NCBI GenBank assembly: GCA_016191815.1
Contig: JACPVI010000061.1
Location: 1 to 64,000, forward strand
Direction of reading: 5' to 3'
DNA: 64,000 bases
From: Myxococcales bacterium
GTDB taxonomy: Bacteria > Myxococcota > Myxococcia > Myxococcales > Myxococcaceae
The translations under genes were made by a program, and so were the position numbers. The notes beneath the pieces were generated by a model that had not been told where the DNA came from, did no database searches, and worked only from the letters and a program-made list of their open reading frames with translations. Of this stretch, positions 26,169 to 35,563 are shown in pieces (position 1 is the stretch's first letter; each line of letters opens with the position of its first letter).

Positions 26169-27683
26169 ATGGCGCACCCACCGAGCTGCTCTATTTGCGG
26201 AGAAAGCGCTCCGCTCGGCGCCCAAAGCTGCCCCCGCGACGGCGCCGCGCTGGACTTGGGGCCGGACCCGCTGGTCGGCTCGCAGCTCGGCGAGTACCTA
26301 GTCCAGGAGCGGCTGGGCGAAGGGGGCATGGGCTTCGTCTACCGCGGAGTCCACCCGGTGAGCGGCAAGCCGGTGGCCATCAAGCTGCTCCGCCAGGAGA
26401 TCGCCGGCGACGCCGAGCAGATGCGGCGGCTGGTGGCCGAGGCTCGGGCAGTCAACGCCATCCGCCACCGCGGCATCATCGACATCTTCGGCTTCGGCCA
26501 GCTCGACGGCGGCCGGCAATACCTGGTCATGGAGCTGTTGGAGGGGACTGCGCTCGACAAGTTCATCGCCGCCCGGGCGCCCATCGCCCCCGCCGAGGCG
26601 CTCCCCATCCTCGAGGAGGTCACCGACGCGCTCCGGGCGGCCCACGAGGTGGGCGTCATCCACCGGGACCTCAAGCCGAGCAACGTCTTCGTGGTCAGCC
26701 CGCCCCACGGCGCGCCGTACGTGAAGCTGCTCGACTTCGGCCTCGCCAAGCTGGCCCCCATCTCCGGGGGCGTCACTCCCCAGACCCGCTCCTCGGTCCT
26801 GGTGGGCACTCCCCATTACATCGCTCCCGAGCAGGCCCGGGGAGAGCCCGTCGGCCCCGCCACCGACCTCTACGCGCTCGGCGCGGTGGCCTTCGAGATG
26901 CTCACCGGGCGGGTGCCCTTCGACGGCTCCTCGCCGATCGAGATCATCTATCGCCACATGACGGCGGCCCCGCCCCGCGCCTCTTCGCTGCTCCCGCTGC
27001 CCGCCGAGCTGGACGAGCTGCTCCTGAGGCTGATGCAGAAGCGGCCGGAGCAGCGGCCCGCCTCGGCCGACGAGGTGCTCCGCGAGCTACGCCGCATCCG
27101 CGAGGGCGTGGCGACTGCGCCCGAGCCCCAGCCCCTCCTTCTGCCGAAGAGCGGAAAAGCCCCGAATGGGCCAGCGGGCCGCCGCCTGGGGCTCGCCCTC
27201 ACTCTGGTGGCCGTCCCGGTGGCCGCCGCGGCGCTGGCTGCCTACCAGTTCTGGCCGGGGGGTGGCGCTGCTCGGGTCACCGTCCAGGCCGGCACCGCTG
27301 AGCCGGAGCAGCCGCTCCCGATAGCGAAGGAGACGCTCGCCGAGCCCGCTCCGGTTGCGAGGTCTCCCGCCCCCGCGGTGGCTCCGGCGCCGGCTGCCGC
27401 TTGGGAGCCCGAGACGACGCGCACCCGCCGCCGGAGCGAGCGCAACAGGACGCGCGCTGCCTCAGAGCCCAGCGCGGGACGGCTCCGGAAACGGCTGGCG
27501 CGGGTGCAGGCGGCCTGGGCGGTGGAGCGAGCCCGCCGCCCTGAGCACGACGTGAAGATCTATGATTTCGCGCTCAAGGAAATCGAGCAGCAGATCGCCC
27601 AGGGCAAGGCGGAGGAGCTGGAGCAGGCCGGGGACAGCCTCGACGATTTCGTCCTGCGGGCGCTCAAGGGAAGGGAGCCATAG
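26169..27683 (+). CDS. Ser/Thr protein kinase with N-terminal zinc-ribbon-like motif and one transmembrane helix
   Basis: 504 residues. The N-terminus has 'CSICGESAPLGAQSCPRDG', a zinc-ribbon-like Cys pattern common before myxobacterial kinases (only three Cys here). The kinase domain (~40-315) is complete: P-loop 'LGEGGMGFVYRG', Lys in 'PVAIKLLRQ' (~70), 'VIHRDLKPSNVF' (~164), 'LLDFGLAK' and 'HYIAPEQARGEP'. One transmembrane helix lies at ~338-360, followed by a Pro/Ala-rich stretch and a basic, helical extracytoplasmic tail (~410-504). This is the PknB/Hanks type. The next gene starts at the base after its stop codon, so it is the first gene of a three-gene operon. Confidence 0.9.
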   Translation: MAHPPSCSICGESAPLGAQSCPRDGAALDLGPDPLVGSQLGEYLVQERLGEGGMGFVYRGVHPVSGKPVAIKLLRQEIAGDAEQMRRLVAEARAVNAIRHRGIIDIFGFGQLDGGRQYLVMELLEGTALDKFIAARAPIAPAEALPILEEVTDALRAAHEVGVIHRDLKPSNVFVVSPPHGAPYVKLLDFGLAKLAPISGGVTPQTRSSVLVGTPHYIAPEQARGEPVGPATDLYALGAVAFEMLTGRVPFDGSSPIEIIYRHMTAAPPRASSLLPLPAELDELLLRLMQKRPEQRPASADEVLRELRRIREGVATAPEPQPLLLPKSGKAPNGPAGRRLGLALTLVAVPVAAAALAAYQFWPGGGAARVTVQAGTAEPEQPLPIAKETLAEPAPVARSPAPAVAPAPAAAWEPETTRTRRRSERNRTRAASEPSAGRLRKRLARVQAAWAVERARRPEHDVKIYDFALKEIEQQIAQGKAEELEQAGDSLDDFVLRALKGREP

Positions 27684-28544
27684 GTGCTCGTCATCGCGGC
27701 CTTGCTCGCTGCCACCGCTGGCCCGCCCACTTTCTCCGCCGCGGTGACCAGGCGGGAGGGCGTCGAGGCTCAGGCCGCCCTCGAGCTGGCGGAGTCCCTC
27801 TCCCTTTCGCTCGAGCGCGCCGGAGGCGAGGCGCTTGGCAAGCGAATCTCCCCGCGGGCGTTACAGGTCGCGCTCTCGGCGGCGAACGTCACCGACGCGG
27901 CCACCTGCTCGGGCGACGCGGACTGTGCGGTGCGCCTGGGGCAGATCGGCGGCGTGCGACGGCTCTTGGCGCTGCAGTTGGTGAAGCTCGGCCGGAACCT
28001 GATCATCGACGTCAGCGTGATCGACGTGGAGAGTGGGGCGAAGGTGGCGGCGGCGAGCGCCAGGGCGTCCATCAAGGCGCCGGAGGAGGCGCTGGCGGAG
28101 CTGGCGGCGCAGCTCGCCCGCTCTCTCCCGCCCTACGAGGTTCCCAAGCCCAAGGAGCCGGAGCGTGCGATGGCGCCTCCGGCGATCGCCGCTTCGGCCA
28201 GCGCCCCTCCCGGGGCTCCGCGAGCGATTCGGCCTTCCACTCGCACCCTGGTGGTGGGCGGCATCGGCGGCGGCCTGGTGACGGCCGGAACGGTGATGGG
28301 CGGGCTGGCACTGCTCTCCTTTGGCGCTGAGCGCTCCGCGGCGGAGAGCTGGAACCTCCCGGCCTACGAGCGGGCGCGAGCCGAGGCGAAGGGCAGGGCC
28401 TTGGCGGCCGACCTCTTGCTGGGGGCCGGGGCCTTGGCGCTCGGGGCGGCGGCGGTGCTTCACTTCACCGGCCCGGGTGGAGTGTCGGTGGGCGCCGCGC
28501 CTTCTCCGGGCGGAGGCGGGGCGTTCGTTTCGGGGAGCTTCTGA
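27684..28544 (+). CDS. Exported FlgO/TolB-like protein
   Basis: 286 residues from a GTG immediately after the kinase stop codon. Signal peptide 'MLVIAALLAATAG', then a ~130-residue domain with 'LAESLSLSLERAGGEALGKR', a 'ATCSGDADCAVRLGQIGGVR' Cys pair and 'LLALQLVKLGRNLIIDVSVI'. This is the pattern of FlgO/CsgG-like proteins that sense or assemble at the outer membrane. A Pro/Ala linker and a C-terminal region with two hydrophobic helices (~195-215 and ~240-258) follow. The paralogue-like gene at 38910 has the same order with a PEGA domain added. Its coupling to a kinase suggests a sensor or effector of that kinase; this is inference. Confidence 0.65.
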   Translation: MLVIAALLAATAGPPTFSAAVTRREGVEAQAALELAESLSLSLERAGGEALGKRISPRALQVALSAANVTDAATCSGDADCAVRLGQIGGVRRLLALQLVKLGRNLIIDVSVIDVESGAKVAAASARASIKAPEEALAELAAQLARSLPPYEVPKPKEPERAMAPPAIAASASAPPGAPRAIRPSTRTLVVGGIGGGLVTAGTVMGGLALLSFGAERSAAESWNLPAYERARAEAKGRALAADLLLGAGALALGAAAVLHFTGPGGVSVGAAPSPGGGGAFVSGSF

Positions 28545-28909
28545 TGTCCAGGCTCGCCTCGATGCAATGCTGCTGGGCCGCGCTCGCCGCCATCGCCTCG
28601 GGGTGCCAGCTCATCTTGCCGGCAGACGAGGTCCGGGCGCCGAGAGTGTGCAGCCCCGACCGCTGGTGCTGGGAGAGCCCGCTGCCGCAGGGGAAAACGC
28701 TGTATTCGGTGTGGGCCGCGTCCTCCGCGGAGGCCTGGGCAGTGGGAGCAGAGGGGACCATCCTCCGCTGGAACGGGAATGGGTGGGCGCCATTTCTCTC
28801 CGCGGCCGACTCCGCGCTGACGCTGTACGGCGTGTGGGGAAGTGGGCCGAGTGACGTGTGGGCGGTGGGGCAAGGAGGGACGGTGCTTCGTTTCCGGCCC
28901 CAGAAATGA
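28544..28909 (+). CDS. Small lipoprotein with two propeller-type 'WAVG' repeats
   Basis: 121 residues; its ATG shares bases with the preceding stop codon (TGATG). Lipobox IASGC. After a short Cys-containing segment ('VCSPDRWCWESPLPQ') there are two repeats, 'LYSVWAASSAEAWAVGAEGT' and 'LYGVWGSGPSDVWAVGQGGT', the unit found seven times in the 514-residue protein at 8226. Two units cannot close a propeller, so it either oligomerises or is a shortened gene. It ends the kinase operon. Confidence 0.7.
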   Translation: MSRLASMQCCWAALAAIASGCQLILPADEVRAPRVCSPDRWCWESPLPQGKTLYSVWAASSAEAWAVGAEGTILRWNGNGWAPFLSAADSALTLYGVWGSGPSDVWAVGQGGTVLRFRPQK

Positions 28910-29017
28910 GCCCCCGTCTCGAAGCCCGCTACTCGAGGTGCGCCATGGATGCCGATCTCCCCGCCGGTGTAACCCTGTCGCGCTTTGGGGATGGAAGTGC
29001 CGCGGATCACGAGCGAA

Positions 29018-30277
29018 TCACCGGGCCAGCGCGTCCCAGCCGCTGCCGGTCGCGGTCCGGTGCCGCGGCTCGTGGGTCGCGACGGGTTCGGACCAGCCTC
29101 TCACATGGATCGCCGGGTAGTCGCGCCATGCGTAGGCCTCACCGGCCATCTCGCGTGCCGCGCTCGATACCAGCACCGCTGTTCCGTGCTGCTTGGTCAA
29201 CGCCTCGATGCGAGACGTGAGGTTGACGGCGGCGCCGATGACGGTGAACTCCCGGCGTAGCTCGGAGCCGACGTCGCCCACCACCACCCGGCCCGAATGA
29301 ATTCCAACGCCGATCGCGAGGGCCGGTTCGCCGCGCCGCGCGCGGACTTCGTTCAGCCCGCACAGCGCGTCCGTCATGGCCAGCGCGCAGTCGACCGCCG
29401 CGCACGCATGATTCGGGAGGTCGAGGGGCGCGCCAAAGTACGCCAGGATGCCGTCGCCGATGAACTTGTCGAGTGTGCCGCCGTGGGCGAAGACGACCTC
29501 GACCATCGCGCTCAGGTACTCGTTGAGCAGCGCGGTGACGGCCGACCCGTCCATCCGCTCGCTCATCGCAGTGAAGTCGCGCAGATCGGCGAAGAGGATC
29601 GAGACAATCCGGTGCTCGGGCGCCCCAGTTCCGCGATTGAGGATCTGCTGCGCCACCGAGGGTGAGAAGTATCTCCGCAAGCGGGTTCGCGTCTGCTCCC
29701 CCTCGGCCACGGCGTGGACGAGCGCCAGGATCCGTCTGGCCCCATACCTCGCGGTCGCCGCACAGATGGCCAGGAGGATTGCGGCGGCGGCCAAGCTATC
29801 GATTCCGAGGCCTGCCCGCGAAATGAGGGCAATCGCGAACCCTGCGGCGGCGACGGTCGCCGCAGCCAGCATCCAGCCTTCCAAGGTGAGCGCTGCGAGC
29901 ATCAGCGCGATGGCATAGAGCGCGACCGACACCGCCGCGTCGAAGTGCGAGGTCGGAGACACCGCGAGGTCCGCCAAGAGCACGATGAAGACCATCGGGA
30001 GATCGATCAGGATGACGGCCAGCTGCGTCCAGGATGCCGCCCTAGCGTGAGCGAACCGCACCAACCAGAGGACCGCGGCGATCCCGACATATGCCGCGAG
30101 AGGCGGCACTTGGGCCCGCCATTCGACAAGCCCGGCGCCGTAGCCGACTACCGCGGCGAAGGCCAGCCAGACCACCGTGGCGAACAGACGGATCGTAACG
30201 AGCGAAGAGGCGATCCGGCGCCGCTCTTCGGCCAGAGTGTCCTTCACTATCGCTTCGAGCCCCTCGGCTTCGCCCAT
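29018..30277 (-). CDS. Class III adenylate/guanylate cyclase with membrane domain
   Basis: 419 residues from ATG 30277. Residues ~25-190 contain about six transmembrane helices (for example '[17 protein letters not shown]'). A linker '[17 protein letters not shown]' leads to the catalytic domain: '[19 protein letters not shown]' (metal Asp), '[16 protein letters not shown]' (second metal Asp), '[20 protein letters not shown]' and '[15 protein letters not shown]'. It should make cAMP (or cGMP) from the membrane in response to an unknown signal. A small open frame ends four bases before its start codon. Confidence 0.92.
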   Translation of the reverse strand: MGEAEGLEAIVKDTLAEERRRIASSLVTIRLFATVVWLAFAAVVGYGAGLVEWRAQVPPLAAYVGIAAVLWLVRFAHARAASWTQLAVILIDLPMVFIVLLADLAVSPTSHFDAAVSVALYAIALMLAALTLEGWMLAAATVAAAGFAIALISRAGLGIDSLAAAAILLAICAATARYGARRILALVHAVAEGEQTRTRLRRYFSPSVAQQILNRGTGAPEHRIVSILFADLRDFTAMSERMDGSAVTALLNEYLSAMVEVVFAHGGTLDKFIGDGILAYFGAPLDLPNHACAAVDCALAMTDALCGLNEVRARRGEPALAIGVGIHSGRVVVGDVGSELRREFTVIGAAVNLTSRIEALTKQHGTAVLVSSAAREMAGEAYAWRDYPAIHVRGWSEPVATHEPRHRTATGSGWDALAR

Positions 30278-30281
30278 GCCG

Positions 30282-30452
30282 TCAACGATAGGATGGATTG
30301 ACGAACGACACCGCCTCGTCCACATGCTTGGGCAAGACTCGGCTACCGCCAGCGACGGCCAGCACCTTCGCGGCGCCCAGCCGATAGCCACCGACGTTCC
30401 GTTCGGGCACCCGGCGCCCACTCAACCAGCGCAAGAAGTCGTCCACCTCCAT
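30282..30452 (-). CDS. Small open frame upstream of the cyclase, possible recombinase N-terminal remnant
   Basis: 56 residues, ATG 30452, stop four bases before the cyclase ATG. The sequence '[20 protein letters not shown]' then '[16 protein letters not shown]' resembles the helical core-binding (SAM-like) start of tyrosine recombinases, but no catalytic part follows. It may be a truncated gene, a coincidental frame, or a small protein translated together with the cyclase. The ribosome-binding site is not convincing. Confidence 0.3.
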   Translation of the reverse strand: MEVDDFLRWLSGRRVPERNVGGYRLGAAKVLAVAGGSRVLPKHVDEAVSFVNPSYR

Positions 30453-30852
30453 CCGCTAGTCCCGGCGCCGCGGCGCGGGGAAGGCGCTCATCACCGGCCT
30501 GTGGCACGTGCTGCCCAACAACTTGATGAGGTGGGCGTAGCTGACGAGCTGAGGATGGCACCCGAGTCGACGAGGAAGAGAAGAAAGGAGGCGAAGGCAA
30601 GACGCGGGAGAGTGGCGGCGACGATCGCCTCCCGCGAAGCCGACCGGAATCAACGATGACCAAGCCCGCTACCAACGGGCAGAAGCACCAGGGGTACGTC
30701 CCACCGCGCCGGACAGGCGCGGCCCCGCGATCCCCGATCCAACCTGGGCCGCGGTGGGGGTGGGTATTCCTGCGCCCGCGAACGGGTGCTAGAAGGCCAG
30801 GACTCAGCGCCAGCTCCTGAAGGGGTGGCGACTTCTCCGTGGAGGGGTTCGA
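30453..30852. other. 400-base interval without a supported gene
   Basis: Short frames on both strands here have no recognisable domain. The last bases hold GTGGAGGGG (30839-30847), the ribosome-binding site of the lipase gene. No tRNA, terminator hairpin or clear promoter was found. It may contain decayed sequence related to the small frame at 30282-30452. Confidence 0.4.
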
Positions 30853-33800
30853 ATGAAGAAGCTGCTCTGGTTCGGTGTGCTCGCGGCGGCTGCGCTGGGA
30901 TGCGATCCGAAGCTCGAACGGGTCGCGCCACCGGTTGTCGTGGTGGCACGGTTTGATCCGTCGTTGGTTCCCCCGGTCGTGCCGACGCCGAACGATCTGG
31001 CGGCGGACCCGGCAACCGGTCGGCTGAAGATCACCCCGGCGCCCGACGCCTCGGAAGCCGACAAGGAGTTCTACGCCTACCTCAACACGCTCAACGGGTT
31101 TCCGACCGGGGCCACCGCCACCGCGACCTTCGACGGGAAGCTGGGCTCCGCATCGGTGACGGACGCGACGGTCCTCGTGCTCGACGTCGACGATGGGTAC
31201 AGGAAGGTGGACGGCGTCCGCCGGGCGTACGAGGAGCTTTCGACCGCGGGGGCCGCCGCCAAGGTGACCGCGAAGCCGCCAGTCACGGGCTGGAAGCGCG
31301 GGAACCGCTACGCGGTCGCGATCGTCGGCGGCGCCAGCGGGGTCAAGGGCGCCGATGGCCAGGCGGTGGTGGCCTCGTCGACCTGGAAGCTCGCCCGGTC
31401 CAAGAGCTCGCTGGTGACGTGCCAGGACCTCAGCTCGGCCGACTGCCGGTCGGTGACGGAGATCATCCCCACCACGAAGACCGAGCCCGCCGAGCGCGTG
31501 GCCGATCAGGCCGCCAAGGCGGTGTCGCTGGAGGGGCTGCGCCGCAAGTACGCTCCCGCCGTCGACGCGGTCATCGCTGCCGGCGTCGCCCGCGAGGACA
31601 TCGCGCTGCTGTGGACGTTCCGGACCACCGATGACCCGCAAGTGGTGTTCAACCCCTCGGCCACGCCACCGCAGGTGCCAGTGCCGAATGACCTGGCGAT
31701 CGACCCTTTGACCGGTCTGGTGAACGCGCCGATCGACCCCAGCGCCCCGGAGGCCCAGCAGGAGTTCACCCGCGACTACCTGAACACGCTCGACGGGTTC
31801 CCGGTGTCCGCGACGGCGACGGCGAGCTTGCTGGGGGCGGATCTGGATCCGGCCAGCGTGACGGCCCAGACGGTGCTGCTCGTCAACCTCACCGGGGGGC
31901 CGGCGGTGACGCCCACCATCGGGTACGACAGCGACAAGCGAACGGTGAAGGTCGCTCCGCCAGCGACTGGCTGGCCCAAGGGAGCGCGCTTCGCGGTGGC
32001 AGTGCTCGGGGGCGCCTCGGGTGCCAAGACGAGCAGCGGTGGCACGCTCGTCGGTTCGGACGTGTGGGCGCTGGCCCGGAGCGCCGCGTCGCTGGTCACC
32101 TGCCAGGACCTCGCCGACGCCACCTGCGCTCCCACCATCACCGCCGCTCCGCTGACCAAGGAAGAGGCGCTGAAGCTCGAAGCGCTGCGGCGGGGCTACG
32201 CGCCGGTCCTGGTGGCGCTGGAGGCCCAAGGCGTGGTCCGCGCGGACGTCGCGTTGCTGTGGACGTTCCGGGTGGTGAGCCAGTCGGAGGCGGTGTTCGA
32301 CCCGGCGAAGTCCGTCATCCCCTTCCCGAACAACCTGCTGCTCGCCAACGGCAAGGTGAACTTGCCCATTCCTCCGGGCGCGACTCCGGCGCAGCAGCAG
32401 CTCATCGGCGGCCTCAACACGCTGGATGGGTTCTCCACCACCGCGCCCAGCGTTTCCGAGAACAGCGACGCCCTGGGGGCCACCGACGTGGCGGCGCTGG
32501 ACGCGGCCACCCTGGCTGCGGCGACCGGCTTCGTCAAGCTCACTCCCGGAGGGACTCCGCCGAAGGTGAAGGCATGCCTGAACTGCGCCTCCAGCCTGCT
32601 GCCGGACGGCGGCACTCCGACGTCGCCACCGCAGCTCCAGTTCGTCCCCGAGGTGCCGCTGGACGAGAAGGCCACCTACGCCGCTTTCCTTTCCACAGCC
32701 CTCAAGGACACCCGGGGCAAGCCGGTGATGGCTTCGCCGACGTTCGCGCTCATGCGCAGCAAGGCCACCTTGGTCGACGCCGGGAAGAGCCAGGTCTCGG
32801 GTGTGAGCGACCTCCAGGCGGCTGCGCTCGAGCCGGCGCGGCTCGCCCTCAAGCCACTGATGGACGCCCTAGAGCTCAACGGAGTGCCGCGCAAGAACGT
32901 CGCCCTGACCTGGGCGTTCACCACCCAGAGCGCGGCGAGCGTGCTCAAGCAGCTTCACGCGCTGCCGCAGACCATCAACCTTCCGACCGCCCCGGCGTAC
33001 CTCGCGGACGTGACGACGCCGACGAAGGCCGGCAGTCCGTTCCCCACGACGAACATCGGCAAGGTGTATGTGGGCACGTTCACCGCCCTGTTCCTGCTCA
33101 ACGGGCCCGGAGGGACGATTTCCACTCCCCCGCCGGCGGTGACGCGCCGGGTGCCGTTCATGCTGACGCTGCCGTCGGCCGCCGCCCCCTCTGGCGGTTA
33201 CCCCGTCGCGATCTGGGGTCATGGGCTCGGCAGCCACCACAAGACGATGCTGGGCATGGCTGACGCGCTGGCGGCTGCGGGGCACGCGCTGATCGCCGCC
33301 GATGTGGTGTTCCACGGAGAGCGGTCCATCTGTCACGGCGCCGCCGCCGTGCTGGGGACGGGGGCCACCGACGACAACGCCTGTGCCAACCCCACCACCC
33401 AGAAGTGCGACGTCGCCACCGGCCGCTGCGTGGGCAGGACGGCGATGGGCATGGTCTGCAACCCAACCGGAACGCCGCCCGGCGACCTGGCGTGCGCCGC
33501 GATGGGTGAGGGGGCCTGCGTTTCCGACGGTGCCGGCGGCTACGCCTGCGAGGGGGGCGACTTCCTGCGCAACGCCCAGGGGGCTCCGGTCATCTCCGGA
33601 TGGAACTTCCTCAACACCGCCAACCTCTTCGCCACTCGGGACAACTTCCGCCAGCAGGTGGTGGACCTGGCCCAGCTCACGCGGGTGATTGCCGGCACGT
33701 CGGGAACCGGCCTCAGCGCCCTGCTGGTGGCCGATGGCCAGGGAGCCCTCGACGCGACGCAGGTGGATTACGCGGGGCAGAGCCTGGGAGGCATCCTCGG

Positions 33801-34311
33801 CACGCTGTTCACCGCCGCCTCGCCGACGATCCGAAGATCGACGCTCAACGTTCCTGGAGGCGACCCTGCGGGGATTCTGCTCACCGCTCCCGCCTTTGCG
33901 GCTCAGCGTCAGGCTTTCATCGGCACGCTCGCCGCCCAGGGCATCACCGAGGGCACGCCAGCCTTCGACAACTTCATCGGCATCGCCCGGTGGATCCTCG
34001 ACCCGGCTGACCCGCGCAACGCGGGCTACGAGACGTCGAATGGCTCGACGGTGCCGGCGAACCGCAAGGTGTTCATCCAGTACATCGACACCGACCTGGT
34101 GGTGCCCAACGCGACCACCGATGCGCTCATCGGCGCGGCGAACCGGGCCTCGACCGCGAAGCTGGCGGCGACCCACAAGTTCACCACGCCGCTGGCCGAC
34201 CTCGCGCTGGCGGATCGGCACGGTTTCCTGATCAACTTCAAGAACCCCACGGTCACGGGCCTGGCGCAGCAGCAGGTGGTGACCTTCTTCAGCACGGGCG
34301 TGACCCCGTAG
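30853..34311 (+). CDS. VolA-like surface-exposed lipase lipoprotein
   Basis: 1152 residues; lipobox AALGC. Three tandem copies of a 'bacterial virulence factor lipase N-terminal' type unit begin near residues 34, 265 and 481, each opening FxP...P.PNDL/NNL ('VPTPNDLAADPATGRLK', 'VPVPNDLAIDPLTGLVN', 'IPFPNNLLLANGKVNLP'). The alpha/beta-hydrolase domain follows from ~730: oxyanion 'IWGHGLGSHHKTML' (~789), nucleophile Ser in 'YAGQSLGGILG' (~974) and a late 'ALADRHGF' His. Between them (~820-890) is a Cys-rich insert with eight Cys. The VolA family hydrolyses lysophospholipids at the cell surface and feeds the fatty acid to FadL; the fadL-type gene is 16 bases downstream. Confidence 0.82.
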   Translation: MKKLLWFGVLAAAALGCDPKLERVAPPVVVVARFDPSLVPPVVPTPNDLAADPATGRLKITPAPDASEADKEFYAYLNTLNGFPTGATATATFDGKLGSASVTDATVLVLDVDDGYRKVDGVRRAYEELSTAGAAAKVTAKPPVTGWKRGNRYAVAIVGGASGVKGADGQAVVASSTWKLARSKSSLVTCQDLSSADCRSVTEIIPTTKTEPAERVADQAAKAVSLEGLRRKYAPAVDAVIAAGVAREDIALLWTFRTTDDPQVVFNPSATPPQVPVPNDLAIDPLTGLVNAPIDPSAPEAQQEFTRDYLNTLDGFPVSATATASLLGADLDPASVTAQTVLLVNLTGGPAVTPTIGYDSDKRTVKVAPPATGWPKGARFAVAVLGGASGAKTSSGGTLVGSDVWALARSAASLVTCQDLADATCAPTITAAPLTKEEALKLEALRRGYAPVLVALEAQGVVRADVALLWTFRVVSQSEAVFDPAKSVIPFPNNLLLANGKVNLPIPPGATPAQQQLIGGLNTLDGFSTTAPSVSENSDALGATDVAALDAATLAAATGFVKLTPGGTPPKVKACLNCASSLLPDGGTPTSPPQLQFVPEVPLDEKATYAAFLSTALKDTRGKPVMASPTFALMRSKATLVDAGKSQVSGVSDLQAAALEPARLALKPLMDALELNGVPRKNVALTWAFTTQSAASVLKQLHALPQTINLPTAPAYLADVTTPTKAGSPFPTTNIGKVYVGTFTALFLLNGPGGTISTPPPAVTRRVPFMLTLPSAAAPSGGYPVAIWGHGLGSHHKTMLGMADALAAAGHALIAADVVFHGERSICHGAAAVLGTGATDDNACANPTTQKCDVATGRCVGRTAMGMVCNPTGTPPGDLACAAMGEGACVSDGAGGYACEGGDFLRNAQGAPVISGWNFLNTANLFATRDNFRQQVVDLAQLTRVIAGTSGTGLSALLVADGQGALDATQVDYAGQSLGGILGTLFTAASPTIRRSTLNVPGGDPAGILLTAPAFAAQRQAFIGTLAAQGITEGTPAFDNFIGIARWILDPADPRNAGYETSNGSTVPANRKVFIQYIDTDLVVPNATTDALIGAANRASTAKLAATHKFTTPLADLALADRHGFLINFKNPTVTGLAQQQVVTFFSTGVTP

Positions 34312-34327
34312 CACCGAGAGGACCAAC

Positions 34328-35512
34328 ATGAGGACGCTCGTTTTCGTGACGATTCTCGCTGCCGGCGCGGCGCACGCGGCCGGCTTCGCCCTCGACACCC
34401 ACGGCGCCCGCGCCACCGGCATGGCCACCGCGGTCGCCTCTCAGATCGACGACGCCTCCGCGGCCTTCTACAACCCGGCCGGGCTGGCGCAGGGGAAGCG
34501 CCTCGAGCTGATGCTGGGCGACACGCTCATCCTTCCCACGATTCAGGTCGTGGGGCCCAGCGGCACACCCACGACGATCTCGGGGATGTCGCCTCCGCCG
34601 CACCTGTTTGCGGCCTACGGCATCACCGAGGAACTCTCCGCGGGGCTCGGAGTGTTCGCCCCGTTCGGCGCCTCCAGCAAGTGGCCGGCGGACTGGGAGG
34701 GCCGGCAGCGGACGCTGGTCTCAAGCCTCCAGGTCTTCACCGTCAACCCCGAGCTGGCCTATCGGCCGCACGAGTCGGTTCGGGCAGGAGTGGGGCTGCA
34801 GGTCGTCCGCTCGGCGGTGGTGCTGGAGCGCGGCACCGACTTCGTGGACTCGACCGGCACGGTGACGCTGGGCGGCGCGACCTGGGGCACCGGCTTCAAC
34901 GCCGGAGTGCAGGCCACGGTGGTGCCCGAGCTACTCAGCCTGGGTGTCTCGTACCGCTCGCCCGTGACACTCGCGTTCGCCGGCGGCGTGCAGTTCACCG
35001 GCGTGCCGGTGGAGCTGTCCAGCCGGATGAAAGACCAGGGCGTGTCGACGCAGATCACTCTCCCCGACGTGGTGATGGCGGGCGTTTCGTCGAAGCCGAT
35101 GAAGGGGCTGACGGTGGCGTTCGACGTCAATTACTTCGCCTGGTCGAAGTTCCAGGAGCTGGCCTTCACGTTCGACGACCCCGATCTGAACTCCAGCCTG
35201 CAGAAGCGGTGGCGGGACACGATCAACTTCCATCTGGGTGCGGAGTACGCGGTGAGCGACGAGCTGCAGGTCCGGATCGGAGGGGTGTTCGACCCCACGC
35301 CGTCGCCGGCGGACACGCTCACTCCTGACATTCCGGATGCCGACCGCATCAAGGTGGCGGCCGGAGCGGGCTACCGGTTCGACGCCTTCGCCGCTGACCT
35401 CGGCTACCAGCTCGTGCTGCTGAACAGCACGACCAGCACCTCGCCGTTCTTCCCGGCGACGTACAGCGGCATGGCGCACGTGCTGGGGCTGACGCTCAGC
35501 TACCGAAATTGA
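34328..35512 (+). CDS. FadL/OmpP1 family long-chain fatty acid outer-membrane transporter
   Basis: 394 residues with a signal peptide (cleavage at 'AHA|AGF'). The family start is classic: 'AGFALDTHGARATGMATAV' and 'DDASAAFYNPAGLAQGKRLE', forming the N-terminal hatch, followed by ~14 beta strands and a C-terminal aromatic-rich strand ('HVLGLTLSYRN'). It admits fatty acids through a lateral gate. Same strand and 16 bases after the lipase gene, so one operon. The stop codon abuts a tRNA-3'-end-like sequence. Confidence 0.92.
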   Translation: MRTLVFVTILAAGAAHAAGFALDTHGARATGMATAVASQIDDASAAFYNPAGLAQGKRLELMLGDTLILPTIQVVGPSGTPTTISGMSPPPHLFAAYGITEELSAGLGVFAPFGASSKWPADWEGRQRTLVSSLQVFTVNPELAYRPHESVRAGVGLQVVRSAVVLERGTDFVDSTGTVTLGGATWGTGFNAGVQATVVPELLSLGVSYRSPVTLAFAGGVQFTGVPVELSSRMKDQGVSTQITLPDVVMAGVSSKPMKGLTVAFDVNYFAWSKFQELAFTFDDPDLNSSLQKRWRDTINFHLGAEYAVSDELQVRIGGVFDPTPSPADTLTPDIPDADRIKVAAGAGYRFDAFAADLGYQLVLLNSTTSTSPFFPATYSGMAHVLGLTLSYRN

Positions 35513-35537
35513 CCCTGCCGGGATTCGAACCCGTAGA
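35512..35537 (-). other. tRNA-3'-end-like sequence (T arm and part of acceptor strand only)
   Basis: On the minus strand: GTCTACGGGTTCGAATCCCG then GCAGGG. The T-loop TTCGAAT is flanked by CGGG and CCCG (outermost pair mismatched). No D arm or anticodon arm precedes it and there is no CCA, so it is not a functional tRNA. Truncated tRNA 3' ends are typical of integrase attachment scars. Confidence 0.4.
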
Positions 35538-35563
35538 CAAGTGAAACCCTCGAGCGCGGCGGG

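Noticed and set aside
28910-29010. A possible tRNA or attachment site at the left edge of the cyclase/lipase block
   Set aside because: No T-loop with a paired stem and no repeat matching the sequence at 35512-35537 was found.
28910-35560. Calling this block a defined genomic island
   Set aside because: Only the right-hand scar is visible; no left boundary, direct repeat or complete integrase was found, and base composition does not differ obviously by eye.
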